Positions 12,910 to 24,626 of a stretch of 64,000 bases of DNA are shown here, one piece after another. The translations under genes and the position numbers were made by a program. Numbering within the stretch: the first letter of the stretch is position 1; the number at the start of each line of letters is the position of its first letter. The notes below the pieces were generated by a model. That model did no database searches. It saw nothing but the letters and a program-made list of their open reading frames with translations, and was not told the DNA's origin. The DNA lies in NCBI GenBank assembly GCA_028095005.1, contig CM051463.1:79403002-79467001 (forward strand), in the 5' to 3' direction. The DNA comes from Rhynchospora pubera (taxonomy: Eukaryota; Streptophyta; Magnoliopsida; Poales; Cyperaceae).

Positions 12910-13867
12910 ACAAGTACAAGTGAGTGCAGGTTCAGGAGTGTGCTGTGTGCATTTTGAGACAATTGTCGACGCTGTTTTCATATATAAACTGTCATACTGA
13001 TATATTGGGTTCTGTATCAACATTAATAATAGAAAAGTGGTGGGGTTGTTTTCATGTTTTGACCCTACTTTATTGAAAAAAACTCCCAGAAAAAAATGGT
13101 TAACATTTTGCAACCGGATAAATAATGCTGGTGGAAACATATTGGAAGACGATTATTGGAAACGTGCTTGTAGTTACACGTTCCTGGGCATTACAGATGG
13201 ATCTTCTTAAAAATGCTAAAATGCTGTAGGTTAACAAAAATAAAGACACAAAAAGTTCAAATGTAAATCCCCATTATCTAGATATTGGAATATAGATCAC
13301 AATTACCATTGTATATATATTACAACCAGGCTGTATCAATGTTTTTAGGCTGGGGTTAATTAGGAGGTAGACACTAGATAGTAAATAGTATAGATTGGGA
13401 CTGAACATCAGTTAAAAGAGTTGAACTAGATTGTGGTAACGTTTATTAGATTTGTTAAGATTAAGATGGTTGTAAGTAATGAGAATCTGACAGTGCGTCT
13501 ACCATTTTCTCTAAAGAAAAAGGAAATCCCAGCGCCTCATTTCTTTCTGTATATACTTTATTTAAAAAATCTCAGCCTTTTAATGTTTCTGGAACTAGTT
13601 TTTAATGGTCAACTCCTAACAGCAATAGATTAACCATTCCTCTTACAATTGATCAACAAAAATAACTCTCAGGAGACAGGTTTGGTGTTCTTAAATTAAA
13701 TGAATTGAATTACAGATCGGACCCTCATCCCAGGATTCCTATCATGTTGTTCATATATTTCAAATAAACATGAATGGATACACTAATATCAGTTAATCAA
13801 TTAGCAGTTAGCCAGTGACTAGCTAGTATCAATAAATTAAATCATAATTACTCTACAGAATAACAGT
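12910..13867. repeat. Segmental duplication unit 1, middle part
   Basis: Paralogous to about 25085-25860. Matching landmarks include the tract around TGAGAATCTGACAGTGCG (13480 versus 25471) and the following AAAGAAAAAGGAAATCCC-like tract. The small open frames conserved between the copies (13433-13633 and 25376-25603) have no codon logic or recognisable domain, and I do not call them genes. Confidence 0.65.
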
Positions 13868-13870
13868 AAG

Positions 13871-16080
13871 CACTACGCCATATTATTTTTTTAGTACCGG
13901 TTTATTATGAATCTTTAGTACCGGTTTTGCAGTGGTACTAATAATAGGGGGTGCTAAAGATATTTAAAAACCGGCACTAAATAGGCGGTACTGAAGACAG
14001 GGTCCAATTTTCGGGAGAAACCAGCGGCTAACATTAGTACCGGTTTTTAAATAAAAACCGGTACTAAAAATAATACTTTTAGTACCGGTTTTTATTTAAA
14101 AACCGGTACTAATGTTAGCAAACTGTTTTATTTTAAAAATAAAAAAATTTTGGTATCATTAGTACCGGTTTTTAGTCTAAAAACCGGTACTAAATTTCTC
14201 TTCAATACCGGTTTATTGTTAAAAACCGGTACTAATAATAATCAATATAAAAAAAAATATTTTTGTTTCTGGGGCTAGCGCCATTTTTGCTAGCCATCAA
14301 TTAAGAATACCGATATGTACCAGCAATTTACATATCACATGCATCATACACACAATAATAATTATCAAATCACATGCAAATTAACATTTATCATAACATC
14401 TAATATATTAATATCACAAATTTTGTAGTCATCAATTATTAGCACCTAAATTTCCAAGTAAAAAGCCGAACCACTCATTTACAGTAAAATTAATCTCGTC
14501 CTCGCTATAACGCTTCCCCACAGGTTGCAAAAACTGCATTTTATTGACATTTCATATAGTTAGTAACCTATGAACTCTAAACTCCACAATATAATATACA
14601 TTAAACTCTAAATTATAAACCTTAAAACATTTTCATATATATACATTAAGGTTAATTAAACTTAATCCATACCGATGGTAGGTCCGGATGTAGCGTGCAG
14701 TGATCAAGGATCTTGCGTAGCGAAGTCATCGCATAAAAGCCGCAATCTGTATTGTTTGGTTGTCGTGGACTCTACAAGAACATAAAATAATACTATTTAG
14801 TTTAAATTAAATAAATTACGAAATTGTTGAAACTACATATATTAGTATTGAACTATGTACGAGAATCATTTGAACTTCAAACTTGGGAACTTGGACCAAT
14901 CTTGACAGAGCTCTGCAAAATTAAATATAAAATTATGAAAATTCATTTTTAGATATTAGTATATAACTAAACAATGCATACACGCATTATATATATATAT
15001 ATGTTAAGTCTAAACTTACTGATCGTAATTTCGTAGAATTGGAGATTGGTAGCCTTCGTTCGATTAGAGTGAATCTACTATCCACATCTTTCGTGTCGAG
15101 AGTTTTGCGATAATAATCACAAAATGCGACCTGTAATTACATACATATTATCTCTTTGTTGGTGAAATTAACATTAAACAGTAGATTCATAATAAAAGAT
15201 AAAGTCAGAATTAGAGATTTTATAACTAACCGATTATGATGCACTAAAACATGGTAGGGATCCCTTTTAGCATACTTCTTCAGAAGATTCGCTATGTATC
15301 GTACAGTTCCGAGCTAATCTTGCAGTACATCCCGACCCGAGCATCTTTCCGGATCCCAAAATATCCACTTCTTCATCAAAGTATTAGCACAATATTGCCT
15401 GCACCGCCTAAATGTTGTATGTACAATGTTTAGGGTTTAGGGTTTAGGGTTTTAATTTATTAGACATATCATATAACCAATGATCAATTGTTGTAAAGTT
15501 AGGAAAGTACTTACAAGATCCAAAGTTTAATCACTTGAACGAAGAGTTCATTCCTACTGAAGACATGGCGGATGTCTTTAAATTCGAGGATGAAGGTCTT
15601 GACATCTTGAAATTCGAAATCAGCAGGAATATCGGCGAATTCAGTCACTGATTTGTCGAACATCCTCATATAGTCGTGCATTCTCTTTGCGTGAGGCCCA
15701 ATCTGTACCAACTTCTCATCCTCATATACCCCTTGAACTGAAACTATCTGCGTATTATTAGTACCGGTTTTTTATAAAAAACCGGTACTAATAGTTGGCA
15801 GATAATTAAAAAAAAAATGGGTTAGCATTAGTACCGGTTTTTCTAAAAAACCGGTACTAAAGATGCAATTTTTAGTACCGGTTTTTTGGAAAAGCCGGTA
15901 CTAATGCTAACCCATTTTTTTAAGGTTTTTTCCAGAAACATTTAGTATCGGTTTTTAAAAAAACCGGTACTAAAGGTATTGTCTGACAATTACGGAATTG
16001 CCATCTTCTAATATTTATACCGGTTTTCTTAAAAAACGGTACTAAAGGCCTGGTACTAATGCTTTTTTTTTGGCGTAGTG
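13871..16080. mobile_element. CACTA (En/Spm) element, non-autonomous, 2.2 kb
   Basis: It begins CACTACGCCA and ends TGGCGTAGTG, with the 3-bp duplication AAG on both sides (13868-13870 and 16081-16083). Both subterminal regions are packed with palindromic copies of TAGTACCGGTTTTT and its complement (13895-14235 and 15757-16050), the typical transposase-binding layout. The interior holds no intact transposase. A 66-codon minus-strand frame (15711-15511) has an FKDIRHVF..LFVQVIKLWIL pattern faintly like the Ulp1-protease-like region that some CACTA elements carry. Confidence 0.93.
15429..15449 (+). repeat. Interstitial telomere-type repeat, (TTTAGGG)3
   Basis: Three perfect TTTAGGG units lie inside the CACTA element. 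This is the plant telomere motif, but the array is too short to mark a former chromosome end. Confidence 0.85.
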
Positions 16081-16083
16081 AAG

Positions 16084-17270
16084 ACATCCCAATGACCAAA
16101 TGGAACTCCTATATTTTCCTTGACATGAACAACAGTCACACTTTCCTTGATTTTAAACTTCTAATAAGGTGTCATTGTACCAAGTACCTGTACCAGTCAG
16201 GAAACAAGGCTTCAAAACAGAAAGGAGCCTTCAGACTTTATGATCAACAGAGAACAAGCTCAGCCGCTCAGGCCTTGTCTATCCATGTCTATCATCAGCT
16301 TCAATATCAGTAGATCCACCACCTATATTAACCAAGATACAAGACTTTATAACAAAGCTAAAATTGTGATGAATTATATTCTGAGTTCCATTGCATCTCA
16401 GCTAGCTAGCCCCATGCAATGTACCAAGCACCCAAACCAATAAGAGGGTGGTAAGGTGCCGCCTCTCAAACATCTAAAACTCATCTCAGACTCAGAGCAA
16501 GCTTTCCCTCTCCCCCTCTCAAATGTGACCCCTCGTTTTATTTGAACAATCCTTACCATTGAGCCATTTAACCCAATTCCGAGTTCAGCTCACATTAGGT
16601 GCAATACTCCACAGTTCAAAATCTGAACCATTCACAAAGAATTTCAAAGCTACCTGCATCACAAATATTGTCCCATGAATTGGGTCTGACCTGAATTGTA
16701 TAACCTAACCAATCCATGTGGAATATTCCAGAGTATCCGACTAAATTATATGTTACAGTTACAAAGAGGGGAATGCATTAACTTCTCAAATTCAAGTTTT
16801 TTACATCAGATTTGGTGAAACCTAGGGTCCGAAAGGAAATAAAAAAATGAGAAAGAATAAAATAATAAGAGACAGGAATAAAAAAAATTAAAATGGAAAC
16901 CATAAATATCATAGAGATTTGCATAAAATAAAGGTAAAAAAACATGTAAAATTAAATGCAAACCACTTTAATTGAAAATGACTAAACATGCTTCCAAGGT
17001 GACAAGAAAATTTTGAAAGGATCAGCACATATTTTGTGATCAGTGAAGAGAACACAATAACTCTAGGAAAACATGGGGTAAATTAAACCGACAAAAAATG
17101 TAGGGAGAAGTCTAGGCCAACAATCAAGCTTGGAATGAAGCCCACGCCTTTTATTTAGTGCTACCAGGAAAAAGGGGCAAGAGAAAGAGAAGGGCAGTCC
17201 GGGCAGAGACTCCAAAGAATAATGCGCGGGTTCTGTTTCCTTTGCTCAAGGATAGAGCTAAAATATAAAC
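16084..17270. repeat. Segmental duplication unit 1, right part
   Basis: Paralogous to about 26040-27260. Matching tracts include AAAGGATCAGCACATATTTT and CTTGGAATGAAGCCCACGCC. No exon or domain is recognised on either strand. The CACTA element interrupts this unit relative to its paralogue. Confidence 0.65.
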
Positions 17271-17319
17271 ATCCAACTTTAGTTGTGCATTTTTATTTTG
17301 TGCAATTTGAGCATTTGAT

Positions 17320-18300
17320 ATATCTTATCAAAGGTCGTACGCTATAAAAAGTTGAATATTCACTTGGTCGATGAACAATTAAATTTACAAAAATTTGACC
17401 GTTTTTATATGAATATTATGCAAATATATCATATATAAGCCATATTTGCATTGTCTTATTTTAAAATTAAAAAATATAAATTATTTATCAATTGTTAAAA
17501 CTTTAAACTAATTAATTAAATGAAAAGTCGATACTGTTGAGCTAAGTAAAAGGCGTCAATTTCGAAGAATTACTAATTAATTATACTCAATCCGGTTTGG
17601 TTCGACTAATTAATCCCACAATGAAGAACTAAAATTAATTCAATAATATAAATAAACTCTTTGCATGACATTGGTCGTGGTTCTATACAACCACATCCCT
17701 GGAGCCCGAGTCTATGGACTCCAATAGGGAACGTGCAACATGCACGTGTAGCATCACATAAATAAACTCTTTGCATGACATTGGTCGTGGTTCTATACAA
17801 CCACATCCCTGGAGCCCGAGTCTATGGACTCCAATAGGGAACGTTCAACACGTGTAGCATCACATAAAATTTGATGACTAAACATGTTTCCTCTTTCATT
17901 GTGTACATATAAATATATATAAATGTGTTTGCTTTCCCTCAGTACGCGACATGCGTACTTAGCAATATTTTTTACCCTTTTTCATGGGAAAAAGAGAAAA
18001 CACATCTTTTTAATCCAGTATTACTATATAGTACACATGAGTACATGACCTTTTTCACTATTTGAGAGATTTTGAGTTATTTTGTCACGTATATACTTGA
18101 AACCTCGCTTCTTATAGATACAACCGTTATGTACTTCCAAATTTAATCTTATAAACAATCCAAACTCTTCACAAAATTACACACTTCCCAATACTTTTTT
18201 CCTTATTCTCCTTATTCTCACACCATCCAAACAGAGCCATATGTGGAGACCACTCCGCTTGGATCAAAAAAAGATGAAAGCAAGTTTATTATGCGAGATT
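17320..18300. repeat. Segmental duplication unit 2, left part
   Basis: Paralogous to 38800-39550 and to 40320-41830 (minus the inserted hAT element). Shared landmarks are AAGGTCGTACGCTATAAAAA, the CATGACATTGGTCGTGGTTC block and the AGTACGCGACATGCGTACTT block. A 109-bp block is tandemly duplicated here (starts near 17650 and 17759) but single in the copy near 39117. The block contains two short hairpins, GTGGTT/AACCAC and GAGTC/GACTC. Confidence 0.75.
18116..18238. repeat. MITE fragment, 3-bp-duplication family
   Basis: The right end ATCCAAACAGAGCC and the inverted core ATCCAAACTCTTCACAAAAT are present, but the left terminal repeat is missing. The paralogous copy at about 41810 lacks the insertion (CTTCTTATATGTGGAG). 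Confidence 0.7.
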
Positions 18301-18381
18301 GATCGATTGTAATCAATATTGTACATTTTACTTGTACATTTAAATTTTTATACTAAATGAATTTTGAACTTTATGATTTTC

Positions 18382-18570
18382 GGCACCGTTTGGATGCGTT
18401 GAGAATAAGGTAGGAAGAAGGAAGAAGGAAGAAGGGAAGAAATTTATTGGGAAGAGATTAATTTATTGGGAAGTGTGTAACTTTTGTGAAGAGTTTGGAT
18501 GATTAGAAATAAATTTATTGGTAAAAAGTAGTTATTCCTTATTCCGGAAAGAAACCATCCAAACGGAGCC
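18382..18570. repeat. 189-bp MITE, 3-bp-duplication family
   Basis: The ends GGCACCGTTTGGATGCG and, reverse-complemented, GGCTCCGTTTGGATGG are inverted repeats. The 3-bp duplication TTC flanks both sides. The paralogue at about 11680 carries the empty site ATAATTTTCAATAAG. The same length (189 bp) and near-identical sequence occur at 39839-40027. Confidence 0.88.
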
Positions 18571-19366
18571 TTCAATAAGCAAGTATTGCTTCTGAGTTCT
18601 GACGCAGAATACCCACAAAATCTGTATCATTATTCATAGTTAAGAATGTCAATTATTATTTTTTATGTTAAAGAAGTATATTAATTCATGAACTTATAAT
18701 ATGTCAAAAAAAAAAAGTTGTAATAAGATGCCTCTGATAATGATTACTAGATAGTAGATACCTCGTCGTCTTTAGGTGTGTGGTCCTTTCTACCACGTCC
18801 AAATAAATTGACCCTCTCCTATAGTATAGTAAATCGTCTAATTCCCACATAAAAATTTGAGCATCTCGAGAACAACACAAACAAGAACAGATAACAACAT
18901 CTAATTTTTGTTAAATTATTTAACGAGTTTAATATGGTATGAGAGGTGTTTCAAAGATGTTCCAATCAGAGTAACATGGTACAGAGTAAGATTTTATTTA
19001 CATATACCATGAAAAATACAGCGACGCTATCAATAAGCCGTAATATATTAATTTCTTTAAATTCTGTTAGATACAGTTGTGGTTGACCTTAAGCACTCAT
19101 CTTAGTTATTTAAATACATCCCTAGTTAAAAATAAGTCGGCCAAAGGGAACAAATAAATTTTAAAATGAACCAAAATTGTATTAATTCTATACTAAAAGT
19201 AATAGAGATAATATTTTATTTGATTTTGATAGTAATATATCAGTCCCGTCATTTCTTTCGTACGTTAATATGGAGGAAAAGGATAACTGGTTAATGGGTG
19301 GAGCAGCTGACGTGTTGATCAATCCAGCATATTGATATTAGTTGCAAAATTATGATAGAAAAATAA
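18571..19366. repeat. Segmental duplication unit 2, stretch before the 5.3-kb insertion
   Basis: The start (AATAAGCAAGTATTGCTT) and the end (GTTGATCAATCCAGCATATT) match unit 1. The middle, about 18640-19290, is more diverged and shows no gene. Confidence 0.55.
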
Positions 19367-20374
19367 GGGTCGTTTGGTAGTGTCAAGTTTAGCTTGATTT
19401 TTGAATCAACGAGCTAACCTACATGTCTTGCATCACCAAACAACTTTGGGGTCAACGGAATTAGTACTACCTTCCTAACTTGGCCATATGTTTAAGTTTT
19501 TCTCAAACACCAAATATTTTTTTTTATATCGTATATGAAGAGAAAAATCTTGAGAAGAAACTTTTAAAATTTAAAATATAATATTTCAAATTTCAAAATT
19601 TCAAAATTTCAAAATTTCAAATTTCAAATTTTCTAATTCAAATTTTAATTTTTCAAAGTTTCAAATTTTGAAAATATCAAGATTTAAAATTTTTTAATTC
19701 TATAATGTCTAGATTAAAATGAATGTTATAATTGAATACATGTACTTTGATCACTAACTTTTAACCTATCATGCCAAACAACAATTACTAACTTTAAGTT
19801 AGTACTAACTTTTATTAACTTTAACCTCAAACACTAATCCCAAAATGCTAATTATGTTGTGAATTAGTATTATGTATTATGTTGTGAGCTAATTATTGTT
19901 AATTATTAATTATTAATTATTATAAAAATTAATTATTAATGATGATAATAAATCATTTTTACTATTATGAAATATTAATAATTACTTTTAATTAAATATT
20001 ATAATTATTATTATTTATTTTATAATAAAAATTATTATTGATTAATTATCTTCAATTAATTATTATTCTTAAATCATTATTATTAATAATTAATATTACT
20101 TGTTAAATATTATTAATTATAATAATTAATCTTTGTTATTAATTATGATTTTTTTAATAATTATTGTTACTTATTAAGTATTATTATTTATTAATTAATA
20201 TTAATTAATTTTTAATTTTTAATTATTATAAAAATTAATTATTAATGATAATAAGAAATCATTTTATTATTATGAAATATTATTAATTTTGTGTAATTAA
20301 ATAATATAAATATTTTTAATTATTTAATAATAAATCAATATTGTTTATTAATTATTATTATTACTTGTTATATA

Positions 20375-23300
20375 TGTAACAACCTAGAATTTTCAAACGC
20401 AATACAATTGAATTAATTAGATAAATTTTAAAAGTATTATCAAGGTAACTGAAATTTTATAATTAATAATCCTAAAACGATTAAATGAATAACTATAGAG
20501 AAACTTATTCGAAATCGAAATCTTTAAATTTGTGTAGTATTCACAATTAACGTACATGATTCTAGCAAAATCAAAGCTTGAGTATACAAAAATTTACAAT
20601 CAAAACAACTCAAATTCTAATAGAAATAATAATAAATATTAATTTATATGAGTTGCAGCATCTTTAGCTACACAGTTGCTGCCACAAAAAATCCCAGAAA
20701 CCAATTTTTAATAAAATGTCCAATTTCGCTGGCCTCATCTCCTTCCTCCTCTCTTTTCCTCCTTTCTTGTGCGATCCGTTCGATCTCTCTCTCCTTTCTC
20801 TCTTGTTCTCCGATGGAAAACCACACTCGAAAATTGAGAGGGATTGACTGCGGCTAGCCAATCCCACTGTGCCACCTTATACCTCACCTCTAATTGGCTG
20901 ATCCCTCTTGTTCTTATCCACTCGAGATGGCCAAGCGTTGAATCTCTGACTTGGCTGTAAGATTCGAGCTTAAAGGAGATCTTTGCCGTTGGCTTCTCTC
21001 TTCCCTCTCCTCTCTGCACTGACTATAAATACTTCCTCATCTCCCCTATTTTGTCGGCTGGCTGGGCTATTAGGGTTTCCATTAGAAAGGAAGGAGGGAA
21101 ACGAAGGAGGAGAGGGAGGGAATAGCTGCCAAAGATCCAAGGTATAGCTCAAACCTTCTGTCAATTGATTTGGTTGAGTTAATTTCTATTAAATTCTTGA
21201 CTGTTAACAGTTAGGGTTTGAGCTTGATTTCAAAATTGACTTTGGCATCGTGTGTGGTGCTGAAGCAGACCTTGGATAGGCTGATTGTTAAACTAAAAAC
21301 CTAATCTGTGATGTTGATTATGGTGAAAACCAAACTGTCAGGACCAGTGAGTCGGAACTAGGTTGGACAGTCGAAATTCTGTGATTCTGAAGTTGTTTTC
21401 TTATATTGGGCATAAAGGAGACCTGTGTGAGGCTTTACGATTGGGTTCTAGGCTTGGTACCAGCCTTTGGTACCTCTGTTGTACCTCTGGTACCGTACTG
21501 GTACGCTGTGACGAGAGACAGGGTTTGTTTCGTAAGAGAAAAAGTTTTCTGGGGACTTGTTTGTAAATTTCTAGGGGCCTATTTGTAAGAAAAAGGACTA
21601 TACTGTAAATTATTTTGATTCAGGGGCCCTTGGGGAATATTTGTTGTGATATCGGGTCGGATCCTGACCCCTTCTTATCGGATCCAGTCGGACCCGTTAC
21701 GGTTGGCTCAGGTCAACTGGGTCAGATTGACCTGGCTCGACCCTATGTGTTTCTGGGCTGGTTTTGTGGGCCTAGACTTTCTGGGCCAGAAGAAGAGGGA
21801 AAAATAATAAACTGGGCTTAGGCCCATTGTTGCTGGTTGGGCCGAAAGTTGAGCTGAAATTTATTTTAATAAAAACTTAATCTTTGATTAAGTTAATAAT
21901 TTTGTGGGCTTAATAACTAAATAAATTAATTATAGGAAAGGCCGTTAGCAATAACTGGGTATTCTTTTAATTAAGCGGGATTCGATTTTTCAAGAGATGA
22001 TGAGAATAGTCTGAGTGAGTCAAGAACAGATACAATGACACAAATCACCGACTTTCTGATCCTAAACAAACCAATCAAATAATTTAGATTTTAATTTTCT
22101 ATTTCTAAATTGTTTTCTTGATTTTGGATTATAATTTTCTGATTTAAATTCTCGATATAACAAATAGCTAAATAATTTAATAAATATTAAGCAATGCAAA
22201 TTAATTAATTAAGTATTAATGAAATAAATCAAATATTGCACAACTAAATGAATGTCAGAGAAATACTATATAATAAATAAGTGAATATTTTCATTCTAAA
22301 ATATAATTCATGAGTTATATAATAAAAATAAATATAAACTTTTAATGACTGGAAAGTCAAAACCAATTATTAATAATAAGACAAAATATTTAGTAATATA
22401 TTTTAAAACAGAATCCTCTAAATAAATAATCTGAACTTAACCATCCAAATCTCAACCAGTCTGGTTAACTTAGGCCGTCAGTATGGTAACCCAAGAACCG
22501 TCAATAATTAGGTTATTTAGGTTACTTTAAGTATTTAACGGTTAGTAAGAAAGTCACTTGTTTTATTAGGAAATCGAACTAGAATCACTTGACACATGAT
22601 TATCAAGTCTAGCAAACTGTTAAGGGAGAGAACCTAAGTATGATGGCCGTCAAGCGTCCGAACCATCATGAGATATCAAGGAGCTACGCCTAAGCTTGCT
22701 GTCCAGGTGCGGAATTACGTTGGATTTTTGTTAAAGTTTAAGTGACTATTAAGCTATGTTTGAATGTCTGTTATTTTATGTGGTTATGTGCTTTGCTAAA
22801 GTAAATATAATTTTTATTCATATGCATATTGGAAATTCGTTTGCCTGCATGACCGTATTCAAGCATTTTAAATGATAGTGCCCAATTATTGATAAAACTG
22901 CATTTTGAAATGCATGTTCTCCGTTTTGAGAAATTTGATAAGTAACAGTCAGATATTTGGAAATGCCGTTGCTATTGATAAATCCGACTTATGAATGATC
23001 TGACTGAAAGGAATGAAATGATGTGATGAATAACTGAGATATGATATGATGTGCTTGATATGTGTGATTTGATATGTTTGCATCACTCTCCGGAGTCGGT
23101 TGGCCCCCGGCTTCGGCCAGTTCGGTAGCGCTATGCGGATTTGGAATCCCCTTTTGCCACTTGGGTAAGGGACGGATCCCTTTTGCCACCCAAGTTAGGG
23201 GAAGGTCTCCTTTTGCCACCCAACCGGTTGGGTTAGGAGTCCTGAGTGATTATGATTATGGAATTGTGTTAATGACATGTGAATTTGGAATCCCCTTTTG

Positions 23301-23973
23301 CTACTTGGGTAAGGGACGGATCCCTTTTGCCACCCAAGTTAGGGGAAAGACTTATATTATGCTCAATTCTGCCATGCTCGGATCCCCTGACACGCTCAGT
23401 TTCCTATCATATACAGACATGTGTTGTCTGCGATGGGATTCGTGCCACGTGTTCAGTCCGACATGTATATGACTTCTGTCATAGTCAGATTTTGTTATTT
23501 TGTCCAATTTTGATTTCAGACTGGATAACATGTTTTAAAAGAAGATTTGATATTGGTTTATATAAGTTGACACATGCATGCTTTGTTTATGTTAAATGCA
23601 GATAATGTTTTTACGGTCATGATTAATCAATAAATTATCTATTTACGGGTATTATTTCTAGAACTTGGATTTTAGCTTAAATCCGCGTACTGGAACTAAA
23701 ACCCGCACTGAGAATTAAATTCTCATTCCGTACTTTTTGTATGTTTTCCACAATGGATGTGGGTTCCAGGTTGCAGAGACGGGCTCGATCAAATCAAGCG
23801 AAGTTAAGCCAAATTGTCTTGCCATGAGGACTCAATGAGTCATAGGAGACAACATGGTAATTCATGGTAAGCTGAAACCTAAACCTTAAAGATTGTAGAA
23901 AAATGTCTTGCGAGTACACAGAAGTTGTGTGTTCACGGCGGGAAACTGCCCCACCCCATTGCGGGCTGTGACA
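20375..23973 (+). mobile_element. Solo LTR, 3.6 kb, probably Ty3/gypsy
   Basis: It begins TGTAACAACC and ends GGGCTGTGACA, a TG..CA pair. The exact 5-bp duplication ATATA flanks both sides (20370-20374 and 23974-23978). No second LTR, gag, pol or primer-binding site is present, so this is a solo LTR left by recombination. A TATA-like CTATAAATAC at 21023 inside a locally GC-rich, CT-rich stretch (20730-21130) may be its promoter. The TGTAAC..TGACA ends resemble Tekay/Del-type chromoviruses, but the lineage is a guess. Frames within it are not genes. Confidence 0.85.
23137..23345 (+). repeat. Internal direct repeats of the solo LTR
   Basis: A motif built on CCCTTTTGCCACTTGGGTAA and CCCTTTTGCCACCCAAGTTA occurs at 23149-23208 and again at 23292-23345, with a further partial copy at 23210. 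It is a duplicated module inside the LTR. Confidence 0.7.
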
Positions 23974-24279
23974 ATATATTATTACTTATTAATTATAATA
24001 ATTAATATTTATTACTAATTATGATTTTTTAATAGTTATTGTTACTTATTAAATATTATTATTTATTAATTATTATTAATTATTATAGATTATTAAATAT
24101 TATTATTAATTATTTCTAAAGGGTATTGTTGGAAAAAAAATTAAAGGGGACCGGTGCATAACTTATGCAACCTATTTAGGTTGCATAACTTATGTACCCT
24201 TAAGGCATCTTTTGTAAGAGGTGTTTGGTGACTTAAGGATACATAACTTAAGTTATGCACCCTTTAAGTCACAAACAAA

Positions 24280-24557
24280 TAGACCTGGGCAACGTATTAA
24301 ACAGAAACGGAATGAGGCATTCCGTATTCCGTTCCGTTTCAACAAACGATATGTACCGGCTGATTCGTATTCGTTCCGTTTGGATGGAACGTAACGGAAC
24401 GGTATAATTTACACTGTATTTCACATAAACGAATCACGAATTGCATTCCGTTTTCCGTCCCGTTTGCGAAACGGAATGAAATTTTGTTCCATTATACGTT
24501 TCACATGGACGGAACGGAACGGTTTCGCATATTCGCAGTATACCGCGCCCACCCCTA
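24280..24557. mobile_element. hAT-type non-autonomous element, 278 bp
   Basis: The left end is TAGACCTGGGCAACG and the right end, reverse-complemented, is TAGGGGTGGGCGCGG. The 8-bp duplication CAAACAAA flanks both sides (24272-24279 and 24558-24565). The interior is rich in GGAACGGAACG-like motifs, as in the element at 12620. Confidence 0.85.
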
Positions 24558-24626
24558 CAAACAAACACCCCCTTAATCCTTAATTCCACTAAACTTTGAC
24601 ATTTGATGTTGCCAAACGACCCCTAA

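Larger units (their letters stand above)
19367..24623. mobile_element. PIF/Harbinger-like insertion with nested elements, 5.3 kb
   Basis: The left end GGGTCGTTTGG and the right end, reverse-complemented, GGGGTCGTTTGG are inverted repeats. TAA flanks both sides (19364-19366 and 24624-24626), the usual target for PIF/Harbinger elements. The flanking sequence resumes the segmental unit exactly, as comparison with 12120-12150 shows. The outer element is very AT-rich (ATTAATTATT runs at 19870-20370 and 23979-24120). It holds a solo LTR and a small hAT element. No transposase frame survives. Confidence 0.75.

Noticed and set aside
13433..13633. Open frame conserved at 25376-25603
   Set aside because: Its similarity reflects duplicated DNA. 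Substitutions and indels do not favour the third codon position by eye, and the starts differ.
13895..14235. CRISPR-like regularly spaced palindromes
   Set aside because: They are the subterminal repeats of a CACTA transposon in a plant nuclear genome.
15511..15711. 66-codon minus-strand frame as a protease gene
   Set aside because: Only a faint Ulp1-like pattern, no catalytic residues, and it is inside a decayed CACTA element.
20648..21164. Several open frames in the solo LTR
   Set aside because: They overlap on both strands, lie in a low-complexity CT-rich stretch and sit between exact LTR ends; no retroviral domain is seen.
23074..23605. Open frames of 108 and 132 codons
   Set aside because: The repeated Phe-Cys/Phe-Ala-Thr pattern comes from the internal direct repeat of the LTR, not from a protein.
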